From Gemmata sp051859125 (lineage in GTDB: Bacteria; Planctomycetota; Planctomycetia; Gemmatales; Gemmataceae), in the NCBI RefSeq assembly GCF_051859125.1, contig NZ_JBHYGG010000190.1, forward strand, positions 3,081-67,080: a stretch of DNA of 64,000 nt. Direction: 5' to 3'. Shown one piece after another: positions 32,379 to 40,720 of the stretch; the first letter of the stretch is position 1; every line of letters begins with the position of its first letter. The translations under genes and the position numbers were made by a program. The notes under the pieces are model-generated. The model made no database searches. It had not been told where the DNA came from and was given only the letters and a program-made list of their open reading frames with translations.

Positions 32379-33761
32379 TTATCGGCCCAGCCCGAGAGCG
32401 GTGAGTAGCATTTCCTTCACCGCGGTCATGGGAACACTGGCCCCGGGGTTCGGGCCGTGACCAATGAGCACGGGGCGGTCGGATGGGTCGGTCGCAGCGA
32501 GGCCGTGACTCCCCCGCACAATCGCGCCATCCAACGGGACCACGTCCATCGTCATGCGGAACCCGAGCTTCTTCTGCGCGAGCCGTCGCGCCGCGTGCAG
32601 CTTTGGGAACCGCAGCTTCGGGTCGAAGAACAGCTCGCACGGGTCGAACCCCGGCTTGGCGTGGATCGCCACCGCCCTCGCGTAGTCTGGCGCAAAATGA
32701 TCGTCGAGCCAGAACGGGTACGCGAACCATGCGTCCGGCTCCGACAGCAGGATGACTTCCCCGCTGCGGTCGTGGTCGAGGTGGATCGTGGCGCGTTCCT
32801 CGCCGCTGAACACCTGCGCGACGCCGGGGAGCGGCGCGAGGAGTTCGCGCACCCGCGGCACGTCCTCGGCGTCGCGAACGTAGACGTGCGCGAGTTGGTG
32901 ATCGACCACCGCGAACGCGCGCGAGCCGTACAGGTCGAGTTGCTCGCCGAACGGCCCGCGGCGCACTTCGAGGAGCCCGGCCGTGCGCAGCAGCCGGTTC
33001 GGGTACACCGGCCGCGACACGTCGCAGTGCCCGTACTCGCTCACCACCCACACCTGCGCCCCGGCCGCCTTCGCCGCGTCGAGCAGCGGCGCGCAAGCAT
33101 CGTCGAGTTCCTTGACGCACTTCGCCATGTCGCACCCCTTCGGCCCGAACCGCTGCGGGTCGTAGTCGAGGTGCGGCAGGTACACGAGGCTGAGCGTCGG
33201 CTTCTTGGTCGCGAGCGCCGTGGCTGCTGCTGCTGCGATCCACTGTGTGCTCTTCGCGCCGGCCATCGGCCCCCAGAATGCCGGGAACGGAAACGCGCCG
33301 TGCTTCGCGACGAGGTCCGCTGAGAGTTGCTGCGGCTCGCCGGTGACGCCGAACGCCTTATTCCCGTTCACCGCGTAGTGCGGCTTCGGCGTGACGCTGA
33401 AATCGACCGCCGCGCCCTGGTTGAACCACCAGAACAGCTTCGCACTCGTGAACGGCAGGCCGCGTTCCTTCGCTCGCTTGCGGGCGGTGGCGTACAGCGG
33501 CTCGGCCCGGACGAGTCGGTTGCTCTGCTGCCAGAACCGCACTTCGTTCGTGTCGCGGAACAGCCAGCCGTTGGCGACGACGCCGTGCTTGTTGGGGAGT
33601 TCGCCCGTGAGCAGCGTCGCCTGGGCGGTGCAGGTGACCGCCGGCAGCACCTCGGGCATGTCCGCGACCCAGCCGGCCGCCGCGACCGCCTTCAGCCGCG
33701 GGGCGTGTTCGAGGAGCCGGGGCGTGAGGCCGACCGCGTTGATCAGTACGATGGGTTGCAT
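32379..33761 (-). CDS. Alkaline-phosphatase-superfamily (nucleotide pyrophosphatase-like) protein
   Basis: A 460-residue type I phosphodiesterase/nucleotide pyrophosphatase-like protein. The nucleophile region AVTCTAQATLLTGELPNKHG provides Thr43 as candidate nucleophile. Metal-site segments are LPHLDYDPQRFGP and VSEYGHCDVSRPVYPN, with GSHGL near the C-terminus. In the first strand, where the family has a metal-binding Asp (..LISIDGLR), this protein reads IVLINAVGLTP, so that ligand is missing and activity may be altered. No signal peptide, so cytoplasmic. The ATG at 33761 has no Shine-Dalgarno. Divergent from the aldo/keto reductase gene by 57 bp. Confidence 0.8.
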   Translation of the reverse strand: MQPIVLINAVGLTPRLLEHAPRLKAVAAAGWVADMPEVLPAVTCTAQATLLTGELPNKHGVVANGWLFRDTNEVRFWQQSNRLVRAEPLYATARKRAKERGLPFTSAKLFWWFNQGAAVDFSVTPKPHYAVNGNKAFGVTGEPQQLSADLVAKHGAFPFPAFWGPMAGAKSTQWIAAAAATALATKKPTLSLVYLPHLDYDPQRFGPKGCDMAKCVKELDDACAPLLDAAKAAGAQVWVVSEYGHCDVSRPVYPNRLLRTAGLLEVRRGPFGEQLDLYGSRAFAVVDHQLAHVYVRDAEDVPRVRELLAPLPGVAQVFSGEERATIHLDHDRSGEVILLSEPDAWFAYPFWLDDHFAPDYARAVAIHAKPGFDPCELFFDPKLRFPKLHAARRLAQKKLGFRMTMDVVPLDGAIVRGSHGLAATDPSDRPVLIGHGPNPGASVPMTAVKEMLLTALGLGR

Positions 33762-33818
33762 ACGGTCACGGTACGCGGGCGAGCGGCCGGCGTCAGCCGG
33801 CTGTTCCGGAGGAACGCA

Positions 33819-34781
33819 ATGCAGACGCGGCAACTCGGCAACTCGGACCTGCACGTCACGAGCATCGGCTTCGGCGCGTGGGCCATCGGCGGCGGCGGGT
33901 GGGCGTTCGGGTGGGGCGCACAGGACGACGCCGACTCGGTCGCGTCGATCCGCGAGGCGATCGACCTCGGCATCAACTGGATCGACACCGCCGCGGTGTA
34001 CGGCCTGGGGCACTCGGAGGAGGTCGTCGCCGAGGCGCTGAAGGGCGTGGCGAAGCGGCCGTACGTGTTCACGAAGTGCGCCCGCGTGTGGAACGAGGAG
34101 CGGCAGATCGGCAAGTCGCTGAAGGCCGACAGCATCCGCCGCGAGTGCGAGGCGAGCCTGAAGCGGCTGAAGCTGGACGTGATCGACCTGTACCAGATCC
34201 ACTGGCCCGAGCCCGACGAGGACATCGAGGAGGGCTGGCAGGCGGTGCTGAAGCTGAAGGAAGAGGGGAAGATCCGCTGGGCCGGCGTGTCGAACTTCTC
34301 GGCCGAGCAGATGGCCCGCGTCTCGAAGTTCGGGCCGATCACGTCGCTCCAGCCGCCGTACTCGATGATCCGCCCCGAGGTCGAGGAGAGCATCCTGCCG
34401 CACTGCCAGGCGCACAACATCGGGGTGATCGCGTACTCGCCGATGGCGTCGGGGCTGCTCACCGGCGCGATGACCCGCGAGCGGGTCGCGGCGATGCCGG
34501 CCGACGACTGGCGGAAGGAGAAGAACAAGCACTACCAGGAGCCGCTGCTGACCCGGAACCTGAACCTCGTCGAGTTGCTCCGCACGGTCGGCGCGCCGCA
34601 CGGCCGCACCCCGGGCGAGGTGGCGATCGCGTGGGTGCTGCGGCACCCGGCGGTGACCGCGGCGATCGTCGGCGCGCGGAAACCGGGCCAGTTGAAGGAG
34701 CTGGTCGGCGCGGCCGACTGGCGGTTGACGGCGGCCGAGGTTGGTGCGATAGATGGGTTCCTGAGGGCGAACCCCGCGTGA
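33819..34781 (+). CDS. Aldo/keto reductase
   Basis: A 320-residue AKR-family NADPH-dependent oxidoreductase. The catalytic tetrad is present: Asp56 (WIDTAAVYG), Tyr61, Lys86 (VFTKCARV) and His128 (IYQ-type LYQIHWPEP). The C-terminal cofactor-binding segment reads HPAVTAAIVGARKPGQLKE. The sequence resembles the YajO/general-stress AKR branch; substrate unknown. The ATG at 33819 has a strong GGAGG 7 nt upstream. The stop codon TGA (34779-34781) lies 17 bp before the antitoxin start, so the toxin-antitoxin pair may be co-transcribed with it. Confidence 0.93.
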   Translation: MQTRQLGNSDLHVTSIGFGAWAIGGGGWAFGWGAQDDADSVASIREAIDLGINWIDTAAVYGLGHSEEVVAEALKGVAKRPYVFTKCARVWNEERQIGKSLKADSIRRECEASLKRLKLDVIDLYQIHWPEPDEDIEEGWQAVLKLKEEGKIRWAGVSNFSAEQMARVSKFGPITSLQPPYSMIRPEVEESILPHCQAHNIGVIAYSPMASGLLTGAMTRERVAAMPADDWRKEKNKHYQEPLLTRNLNLVELLRTVGAPHGRTPGEVAIAWVLRHPAVTAAIVGARKPGQLKELVGAADWRLTAAEVGAIDGFLRANPA

Positions 34782-34798
34782 CGCCGGGAGGGGTGACT

Positions 34799-35083
34799 GT
34801 GAACGTCGTCATCGTGAGCATGGCCGAGGCCCAGGCCGATCTACCCGCCTTGATCGCGCGCGTCGCGGCCGGCGATCAAGTCGTCATCGCCGAAGACGGG
34901 AGGTCGGTGGCCGAACTGAGTCGACCCCCGCGATTCCCGACGACGCCCGAGGAAATCGCGGCCGCGGCCCCGCTTCGCGCGGCGCTGTTCCGTTCGGTGA
35001 TCGAGGGGCACGAGCGGGCCGGCGAGCCGCTCCCCGCCGACCACCCGCTGCGGGCCGCTCTCGCAGTTGAGGAGCGGGGATGA
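34799..35083 (+). CDS. Phd/YefM-like antitoxin
   Basis: A 94-residue type II antitoxin. The N-terminal DNA-binding half (VIVSMAEAQADLPALIARVA, then AGDQVVIAEDGRSVAEL) matches the Phd/YefM pattern 'eAk..l..ll..v..Ge.vvIar.G.pva.l'. The C-terminal half would bind the toxin. The GTG at 34799 is chosen because GGAGGGG lies just upstream; GTG codons at 34778 and 34793 are possible but fit worse. The stop overlaps the PIN-domain toxin start by 4 bp (ATGA, 35080-35083), the usual coupling of such pairs. Phd proteins repress their own operon. Confidence 0.82.
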   Translation: MNVVIVSMAEAQADLPALIARVAAGDQVVIAEDGRSVAELSRPPRFPTTPEEIAAAAPLRAALFRSVIEGHERAGEPLPADHPLRAALAVEERG

Positions 35084-35523
35084 CCGGGCCGTTCCTCGTT
35101 CCCCCACCCGGCGGGTTCGTTCTGGACGCCTCTGTCACGAGCCGCTGGTGCCTCACGGCGCAGGCCACCACGTACACCTCACGGGTGCTGGGGCGCGTCG
35201 TTGCCCTCAAGCCGTGTGTCCCAGTGAGTTGGTCGCTACACCTCGCCGACACCCTGCGGGTTGCGGAGACCCAGAGGCTGGTGACGGCCGCGGAGGTCGA
35301 CCTGTTCCTGTCGCAACTCGTGGCCCTTCCGATCTTCCTCGACGACGAGACCCCGGCCCGCGCGTGGCCCGAGATCCTCGCCCTCGCCCGCACGCACCTG
35401 ATCCCGGTCTACGACGCGGCGTACCTGGAGCTGGCGGTGCGGGTGCGGCTCCCGCTGGCGACCATCGACGCGGCCCTCGCCCGCGCCGCCGCGGCCGCCG
35501 GCGTCCCGCTCTTCGCCCCGTGA
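35080..35523 (+). CDS. PIN-domain (VapC-like) toxin
   Basis: A 147-residue PIN-domain ribonuclease. Asp16 sits in FVLDASVTSRWCL, and the later acidic residues are Asp112 (VYDAAYLELAVR) and Asp130 (LATIDAALARAAAA). The second acidic position, normally Glu in a W.LEVAN motif, reads WSLHLADTL: the Glu is His54, with Asp57 one turn away. The toxin may therefore be weakened or use a shifted acid. VapC toxins cleave tRNA or rRNA when the antitoxin is lost. It starts at ATG 35080 overlapping the antitoxin stop. It converges closely (9 bp) with the debranching-enzyme gene. Confidence 0.85.
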   Translation: MTGPFLVPPPGGFVLDASVTSRWCLTAQATTYTSRVLGRVVALKPCVPVSWSLHLADTLRVAETQRLVTAAEVDLFLSQLVALPIFLDDETPARAWPEILALARTHLIPVYDAAYLELAVRVRLPLATIDAALARAAAAAGVPLFAP

Positions 35524-35532
35524 CCCCGCGGG

Positions 35533-37509
35533 TCACCGCGCCACCTTCACCGAGCAGCGGAGCACCTCGGCGACGCTCCACGCCTGGGCCACGCACCCGC
35601 GGGGCGCGTGCGGCGGCTCGGCGTCGAACACCTCGCTGATCGACCCGACGCACGCCTCGTTCACGTGGTCGCGGAACCCATCGAGCAGCGCCGCCGCGCC
35701 GGCCCGGTCGCTGGGGAACGCCTTGACGTGAGCGTCGAGGTACGGGCCGATGAGCCACGCCCACACGGTCCCCTGATGGTACGCGGCGTCGCGCGCCCGG
35801 ATGTCGCCGGCGTACCGCGGCTGGTAGTCCGGGCTCCCCGGGGCGAGCGACCGGAGACCCACCGGCGTCACCAGCGCGTCGCGGACCACGCGCAGCACCG
35901 GCTCCCACTTCTCCGGATCGAGAACGGGGTGGTCGAGTGAAATCGCGAACACCTGGTTGGGCCGCAGCGCCGGGTCGTTGGTCCCACCGGGGCCGTCGAG
36001 CACGTCGTACAGGTGCCCGCCGGCGGCGTACCAGAACCGGCGGTTGAACGAGGCCCGGCACCGCTCGGCGTGCCCGGCGTACGCGGCCGCGGCCGCCGCG
36101 CCGTCTTCTTCGCGGACCCAGCCTTCGATGATCCGGAGGGCGTTGTACCACAATGCGTTGATCTCGACGGCCTTCCCCCGCCGCGGGGTCACCACCCAGT
36201 CGCCGACCTTGGCGTCCATCCACGTCAGTTGGTAGCCCCCGGCCCCCTGCCGCAGCAGCCCGTCGGCCGGGTCGACGCCGATGCCGAACCGCGTGCCGGC
36301 GACGTGGCGTGCGATGACGCCCTTGAGCGTGGGCAGCAGGTGGCGGAGGGTCGCCCGGTCGCCGGTCGCGCCGACGTACCGGTTCAGCGCGTGGAAGAAC
36401 CACAGCGTCGCGTCGGCGGTGTGGTACAGCCCCTCGTGCCCCGTCTCGGGGAACAGGTTCGGGATCAGCCCGTCCCGGACGTGGCCGGCGAACGTGCGGA
36501 GGACGTGCCCGGCCTCGGCGTGCCGGCCGGTCACGAGGGTGAGCCCTTCGAGGCCGATCATGGTGTCGCGGCCCCAGTCGGTGAACCAGTGGTAGCCGGC
36601 GATCACCGATCGCTCCTCGGCGCCCCGCGAGCGTGCGGGCGTGAAGAGGAACTGGTCCGCGGCCAGCACGAGTTCCCGCGCGAGCCCGGACCGGGCCGCC
36701 GGCACCGCCCGCGCGACGAGCCGTTCGCGGCGGTCGAGTTCGGCGGCGTGGGCCCGGTCGGGCGGCGCCGCGAGGACGCGGTCCCAGAGCTCGGTGGAGA
36801 AAACGAGGGTCGCGTCGCGGCCGGGTTCCAGGTCGAGCCGGAAGAACCCCGGCGCGTGCAGCGCCCCTCGGTGCGCGTAACCCCGCGACTCCTCAATCGG
36901 GTAGGCGATATCGGGCACGTCCTCGCGGCGGACGGTGAACCCGGCGTCGCCCCCGCGGGCCATCATCCGCAGCACCGGGTAGTCGGACCGGCCTCGTACC
37001 TCGACCCCGTCGCCGACCGCGGTCAGGTCGTACGAGCCGCCGGGGGGCGCGTCGACCGGGTCGTCGTGCCCGCGGAAGTGAACCGACGGCGCGAGTTCCA
37101 GGTGGGCCGCCGCGCCGCCGGTGAGCCGGTACCGGACGTAGACGGTGTTGTGCCGGTGCGCGCAGAACACCCGCTTCTCGAACGCGACGCCTTCGATCGC
37201 GTACCGCCACACGGGCAGGCCGGCGTCGAGTCGGAAGTCCACGAGGTGCCCGGCCGGCGGACCGGCGGGGTCGGCTCCTGTCCCCTCGCCGCTGAACGTG
37301 ATGGTGCGGTGGCCCGGGAGCCGGAGGGACTCGCGCAGGTTGTTGACCAGCATCAGCCGGCCGAGCGGGGCCGGGTGGGCGGCGACGAGCAGCCCGTGGT
37401 ACCGCCGCGCCGGCGCGCCGCTCACGGTCCCCGAGGCGTACCCGCCCAGGCCGTTGGTGACGAGCCACTCGCGGGGGTCCGGGGCGGGGAGCGGGTGTGG
37501 GGGTGTCAT
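35533..37509 (-). CDS. Amylo-alpha-1,6-glucosidase (glycogen debranching-type enzyme)
   Basis: A 658-residue GH133-type protein. The N-terminal domain opens with REWLVTNGLGGYASGTVSG, the hallmark of bacterial glycogen-debranching enzymes, followed by RRYHGLLVA. The (alpha/alpha)6 catalytic region (about 300-658) includes HWFTDWGRDTMIGLEG, GGYQLTWMDAKVGDW, VEINALWYNALR and AAYHQGTVWAWLIGPYLDAH. The expected role is hydrolysis of alpha-1,6 branch residues during glycogen breakdown. The ATG at 37509 starts just before the conserved N-terminus; an in-frame extension to 37608 is Arg-rich and less likely. No Shine-Dalgarno is obvious. No other glycogen genes are adjacent. Confidence 0.92.
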   Translation of the reverse strand: MTPPHPLPAPDPREWLVTNGLGGYASGTVSGAPARRYHGLLVAAHPAPLGRLMLVNNLRESLRLPGHRTITFSGEGTGADPAGPPAGHLVDFRLDAGLPVWRYAIEGVAFEKRVFCAHRHNTVYVRYRLTGGAAAHLELAPSVHFRGHDDPVDAPPGGSYDLTAVGDGVEVRGRSDYPVLRMMARGGDAGFTVRREDVPDIAYPIEESRGYAHRGALHAPGFFRLDLEPGRDATLVFSTELWDRVLAAPPDRAHAAELDRRERLVARAVPAARSGLARELVLAADQFLFTPARSRGAEERSVIAGYHWFTDWGRDTMIGLEGLTLVTGRHAEAGHVLRTFAGHVRDGLIPNLFPETGHEGLYHTADATLWFFHALNRYVGATGDRATLRHLLPTLKGVIARHVAGTRFGIGVDPADGLLRQGAGGYQLTWMDAKVGDWVVTPRRGKAVEINALWYNALRIIEGWVREEDGAAAAAAYAGHAERCRASFNRRFWYAAGGHLYDVLDGPGGTNDPALRPNQVFAISLDHPVLDPEKWEPVLRVVRDALVTPVGLRSLAPGSPDYQPRYAGDIRARDAAYHQGTVWAWLIGPYLDAHVKAFPSDRAGAAALLDGFRDHVNEACVGSISEVFDAEPPHAPRGCVAQAWSVAEVLRCSVKVAR

Positions 37510-37646
37510 GGTCACCGTGGCGGCCGCGAGGTGGCGGCGGTCCGCCCGCCGAGTCCGGCCCCACGGGTGCAATTCGGGTGCCCGCCGCACCGATCGGGCG
37601 GCGGGCACCGTGCGGTCATACGGAATCGCGTGGATCAGGTGCCCGT

Positions 37647-37712
37647 GGTGGGGCAGGCATTCGTGCCTGCCTCCCGACGCGACTGGAGGCAGGCACGAAT
37701 GCCCGCCCCACC
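37647..37712. repeat. Inverted repeat, family K, 28 bp arms
   Basis: GGTGGGGCAGGCATTCGTGC (left arm 37647-37674) and the matching right arm (37685-37712) pair over 28 bp with one transition mismatch. The inner CAGGCA.TCGTGCCTG is itself palindromic. It lies in the tandem minus-strand gap between 37510 and 37741. Confidence 0.9.
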
Positions 37713-37741
37713 AGATCGAAACGAATCCATGCGATCCGGTT

Positions 37742-38431
37742 TCACCTCAGCCGGGAGACGAGGCCGGCCTTGATCGGCTCGCCGATGTTCCGCTTGCCGA
37801 GGTACACTTCCCACATCGCCTTCGCGAACGCGGGCGTGTCGATGGCCACCGAGACCTTGCCGACGACGTCGATCCGCAGGCCGGTGCCGGGCACGTTCGT
37901 GATCCACACCTGGTCCCCCTTGGCGAGGTCCATGGCGCGGAGCTTCTGGTTCAGGGCCGCGACCTCGGTGTCGAACGCGGGCCGCGGGTAGTTCTGGCGG
38001 ATCGCGTCGGTGAAGGCGTCGGCCATCTGCTTGCCCGACACGTTGGTCGCCATCACCAGGTGGAGCTGCTTGACGCAGTCCTTGCCGACCAGGTCGTCGG
38101 CCGAGCCGATCGCGACCCCGTCCTCGGCGTAGCTGGCGACCGTGTACACGTTCACGATCACCTTCTTCCGCAGGGCCGCGCCGGTGAGGACCAGCTTCAC
38201 CTGCTTGTCGCCCACCTTGCTCTCGATCTGCGTCGGGTACTTAGTGTCGCTGCCGCCCACGCCGACGTACTCGACGCGCTCGACCGGGGCGTTGGCGTTC
38301 CCGGCCCCGGCGCTCGGGTCCGGGGTCGCGGCCGGGGCCGCCGGCGTGGCCGGCACGAGGTACGTGGCCCCCAGCAGGGCCACGCAGCCCACCCCGGTCA
38401 GTGCGATCACGTGCATCCTGGTCAACGTCAT
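37742..38431 (-). CDS. Chalcone-isomerase-like exported protein
   Basis: A 229-residue protein with an N-terminal signal-anchor (MHVIALTGVGCVALLGATYL) and a Pro/Ala linker. The CHI-like domain (about 55-229) shows VLTGAALRKKVIVNVYTVAS, LVMATNVSGKQMADAFTDAI, and WITNVPGTGLRIDVVGK, matching bacterial proteins of the Chalcone_3 group. These are usually thought to bind fatty-acid-like ligands, not to isomerise flavonoids. The ATG at 38431 starts the signal segment; an internal ATG at residue 6 is an alternative. Divergent from the lipoprotein hydrolase gene. Confidence 0.82.
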   Translation of the reverse strand: MTLTRMHVIALTGVGCVALLGATYLVPATPAAPAATPDPSAGAGNANAPVERVEYVGVGGSDTKYPTQIESKVGDKQVKLVLTGAALRKKVIVNVYTVASYAEDGVAIGSADDLVGKDCVKQLHLVMATNVSGKQMADAFTDAIRQNYPRPAFDTEVAALNQKLRAMDLAKGDQVWITNVPGTGLRIDVVGKVSVAIDTPAFAKAMWEVYLGKRNIGEPIKAGLVSRLR

Positions 38432-38596
38432 GTTCGGTCTCCCCGTCCTGGGCGAAGGTGTCGCAATCCGCCCCGAGCATACGCGACGGCCGCCGCCCGG
38501 GTAAAGGCGACATTGACACCGCGCCGTTGGATCGGGATACCCGTACAGAAGATGACCAATTCCCGCGCCGGCCGGGTCACAATCTGCGGGGGACGC

Positions 38597-39427
38597 ATGG
38601 GCCGGGCAACCGTACTCGCACTCTGTGCGATCAGTGTCCCCGCCGCGGGGTGTGCCGCGGTCCGGGACCGGGCCGGCCGGGTCGAGAACGCGATCGTGTT
38701 TCAGCCGGCGGAGTACCCGCGGGGCGACTGGACCCCGGACCCGCGGGTCGAGGACGCCTGGATCGACTCAACCGGCGGCGTGCGCCTCCACGGGTGGCTC
38801 GCCGAACCCGACGACGGGCGGCCGCGGGCGGTGGTGCTGTTCACCCACGGCAACGGCGGCAACGTCACCACCCGCCGGCACGTCATCGAGCTGTTCCGCG
38901 ACAAGATGAACGCCACGGTCCTCGTGTTCGACTACCGCGGGTACGGCCGCAGCGGCGGGCGGGCGACCGAGGCGGGCGTGCTCGACGACGCCCGTGCGGC
39001 CCGGCAGTGGCTCGCGGCGCGGGCCGGCGTCCGCGAGGCCGACGTCGTCGTCGCCGGGCACTCGCTCGGCGGCGGCGTGGCGGTCGACCTCGCGGCCCGC
39101 GACGGCGCCCGCGCGCTCATCCTGGAGGGCACGTTCACCAACCTCCCGGACGTGGCCGCGAGCTTCGTCCCGTTCCTGCCGGTGCGGGCCGTGATGCAGG
39201 CGAGCCTCAACTCGGTCGCCAAGATCCCGGCGTACCACGGGCCGCTGTTGCAGGTCCACGGCAACGCCGACGAGATCGTGCCGTACCGCCTCGGCCGCAA
39301 GCTGTTCGCGGCCGCGAACGAGCCGAAGCAGTTCGTCACCGTTCTTGGCGGCGACCACAACCACTCCTACACGCCCGAGTACGTCGCGGCGCTGGACCAT
39401 TTCCTCGCCGCGCTCCCCCGTCCTTGA
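38597..39427 (+). CDS. Lipoprotein alpha/beta hydrolase
   Basis: A 276-residue serine hydrolase with a lipoprotein signal (MGRATVLALCAISVPAAGC; lipobox PAAGC, so Cys19 is lipidated). The fold shows VVLFTHGNGGN (oxyanion region), VLVFDYRGYGRSGG, the nucleophile elbow VAGHSLGGGVAVDLA, Asp in HGNADEIVPY, and His in GGDHNHSY, a complete Ser-Asp-His triad. It resembles ABHD13/YqkD-type hydrolases; substrate unknown. The ATG at 38597 has GGGGGA 4 nt upstream. It is followed after 58 bp by dtd on the same strand. Confidence 0.87.
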   Translation: MGRATVLALCAISVPAAGCAAVRDRAGRVENAIVFQPAEYPRGDWTPDPRVEDAWIDSTGGVRLHGWLAEPDDGRPRAVVLFTHGNGGNVTTRRHVIELFRDKMNATVLVFDYRGYGRSGGRATEAGVLDDARAARQWLAARAGVREADVVVAGHSLGGGVAVDLAARDGARALILEGTFTNLPDVAASFVPFLPVRAVMQASLNSVAKIPAYHGPLLQVHGNADEIVPYRLGRKLFAAANEPKQFVTVLGGDHNHSYTPEYVAALDHFLAALPRP

Positions 39428-39485
39428 CGCTCTCCGGCCCGGCCCGCACACCAGCACGGTCCCTCTCGTCACAAGCGGGGTTCCC

Positions 39486-39929
39486 ATGCGTGCGGTGCTG
39501 CAACGGGTCGAGCGGGCGCAGGTCGCGGTCGGCGGCGCGGTCACCGGCGAGGTCGGGGTCGGGTGGCTGGTGCTGCTCGGGGTCGCGCCCGGCGACACGC
39601 AGAAGCAGGTCGACTGGCTCGCGGACAAGGTCGCGAACCTGCGGGCGTTCGGCGACGCCGACGGGAAGATGAACCTGTCCGTGCAAGACGTGGGCGGGGC
39701 GGTGCTGGTGGTGAGCCAGTTCACGCTCTACGGCGACTGCCTGAAGGGCCGGCGGCCGGGGTTCAGCGGCGCGGCGCAACCGGCGGTCGCCGAGCCGCTG
39801 TACGAGGCGTTCGTGAACGCGCTGCGCTTACTCGGCGTGCCCGTGGCGACCGGGCGGTTCGGGGCCGACATGCGGGTCGAGTTGGTGAACGACGGCCCCG
39901 TCACGTTCGTGATCGACGCGCCGGGGTGA
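39486..39929 (+). CDS. dtd: D-aminoacyl-tRNA deacylase
   Basis: A 147-residue DTD protein that hydrolyses D-amino acids (and glycine from tRNA-Ala) from tRNA, a proofreading step. The opening MRAVLQRVERAQVAVGG is typical, the active-site SQFTLYGDCLKGRRPGFS is intact, and the second conserved motif NDGPVTFVID is near the C-terminus (family: NxGPVT/NDGPVT). Length equals the usual 145-150. The ATG at 39486 is unambiguous. It follows the hydrolase gene in the same direction and converges on a small secreted-protein gene 29 bp away. Confidence 0.95.
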   Translation: MRAVLQRVERAQVAVGGAVTGEVGVGWLVLLGVAPGDTQKQVDWLADKVANLRAFGDADGKMNLSVQDVGGAVLVVSQFTLYGDCLKGRRPGFSGAAQPAVAEPLYEAFVNALRLLGVPVATGRFGADMRVELVNDGPVTFVIDAPG

Positions 39930-39958
39930 CGGGGCCGCCCGACCGGGCGCGGCTGCGG

Positions 39959-40576
39959 TCACTCCTTCGGCGCGTCCTTCGCGGCGGGCCGGCCGGGGAC
40001 GTCCAGTTCCTTCACCAGATCGGCGACCGCCTTCACCGCGTCGTCCGGCCCGAGGACGAGCAGGTGCTTGCCCAGCGCGATCGCGCGGACGTCGTCGAAC
40101 TCCAGGGCGTCGATGATCCGGGCCAGGTCGGACGCGGGGGCGTGCTTCGGGGCGAACCCCTTGAGCGCCTTGAGCGGCGGGAGCGGGTCGCCGTCCTTGC
40201 GGTCGAGCACGGCGGCGAGGTCGGCCGCCACCTGGACCAGGTGCTCCGGCCCGCGGACCACCAGCGCGCCGGTCCGCTCGTCGGGCACCGCGTGCAACTC
40301 GGAGTGGAACCGGGTGACGACGTCGGCCTTGCCGAACACCACGCCGGGGCGGGGCTCGCCGACCGGCCCCGCGAACGCCGGCGGCTCGACCACCTCGCGG
40401 GACGGGAGCAGCGACCCGAGCGCCAGCTTCACCTCGGCCGGGTCGGCGCGCTCGAGCTTGATGACCCGCACCGCGCTCGGTCTGGTGGGCGCGGCCTTCG
40501 GGTCGACGGCAAGAACGGCAGGGAGGCACAGGAGCGCGGCGGCGACGGCCGCACAGGCGCGAAGGGTGGCGGTCAT
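39959..40576 (-). CDS. Secreted protein with secretin-N-like segments, unknown
   Basis: A 205-residue exported protein (signal peptide MTATLRACAAVAAALLCLPA, cleavage near VLAVD). The mature part reads VRVIKLERADPAEVKLALGS, later ELHAVPDERTGALVVRGPEH and LVQVAADLAAVLDRKDG. The pattern 'V..i.L..ada.ev...l..ll' followed by 'v..de.tn.lvv.g.' is that of the N1-type domains of secretins and planctomycete relatives. A second, weaker copy follows (IDALEFDDVRAIALGKHLLV). Without a beta-barrel part it is not a secretin itself. The ATG at 40576 begins the signal peptide; an extension to 40624 is unlikely. Confidence 0.65.
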   Translation of the reverse strand: MTATLRACAAVAAALLCLPAVLAVDPKAAPTRPSAVRVIKLERADPAEVKLALGSLLPSREVVEPPAFAGPVGEPRPGVVFGKADVVTRFHSELHAVPDERTGALVVRGPEHLVQVAADLAAVLDRKDGDPLPPLKALKGFAPKHAPASDLARIIDALEFDDVRAIALGKHLLVLGPDDAVKAVADLVKELDVPGRPAAKDAPKE

Positions 40577-40720
40577 TACGGTTCCGGGGACGGGGGCGCG
40601 GGTCGGTGCAAGCATTCGACGCACCCGGAGCCGAAAAGTTCACCGTGTGTGGGGAGAAGTGGTCCGAGCCCGACGGTAGGTCCGTGCCCACCGGCGGGCG
40701 GTCGAGAAGCCCAGATGCCC

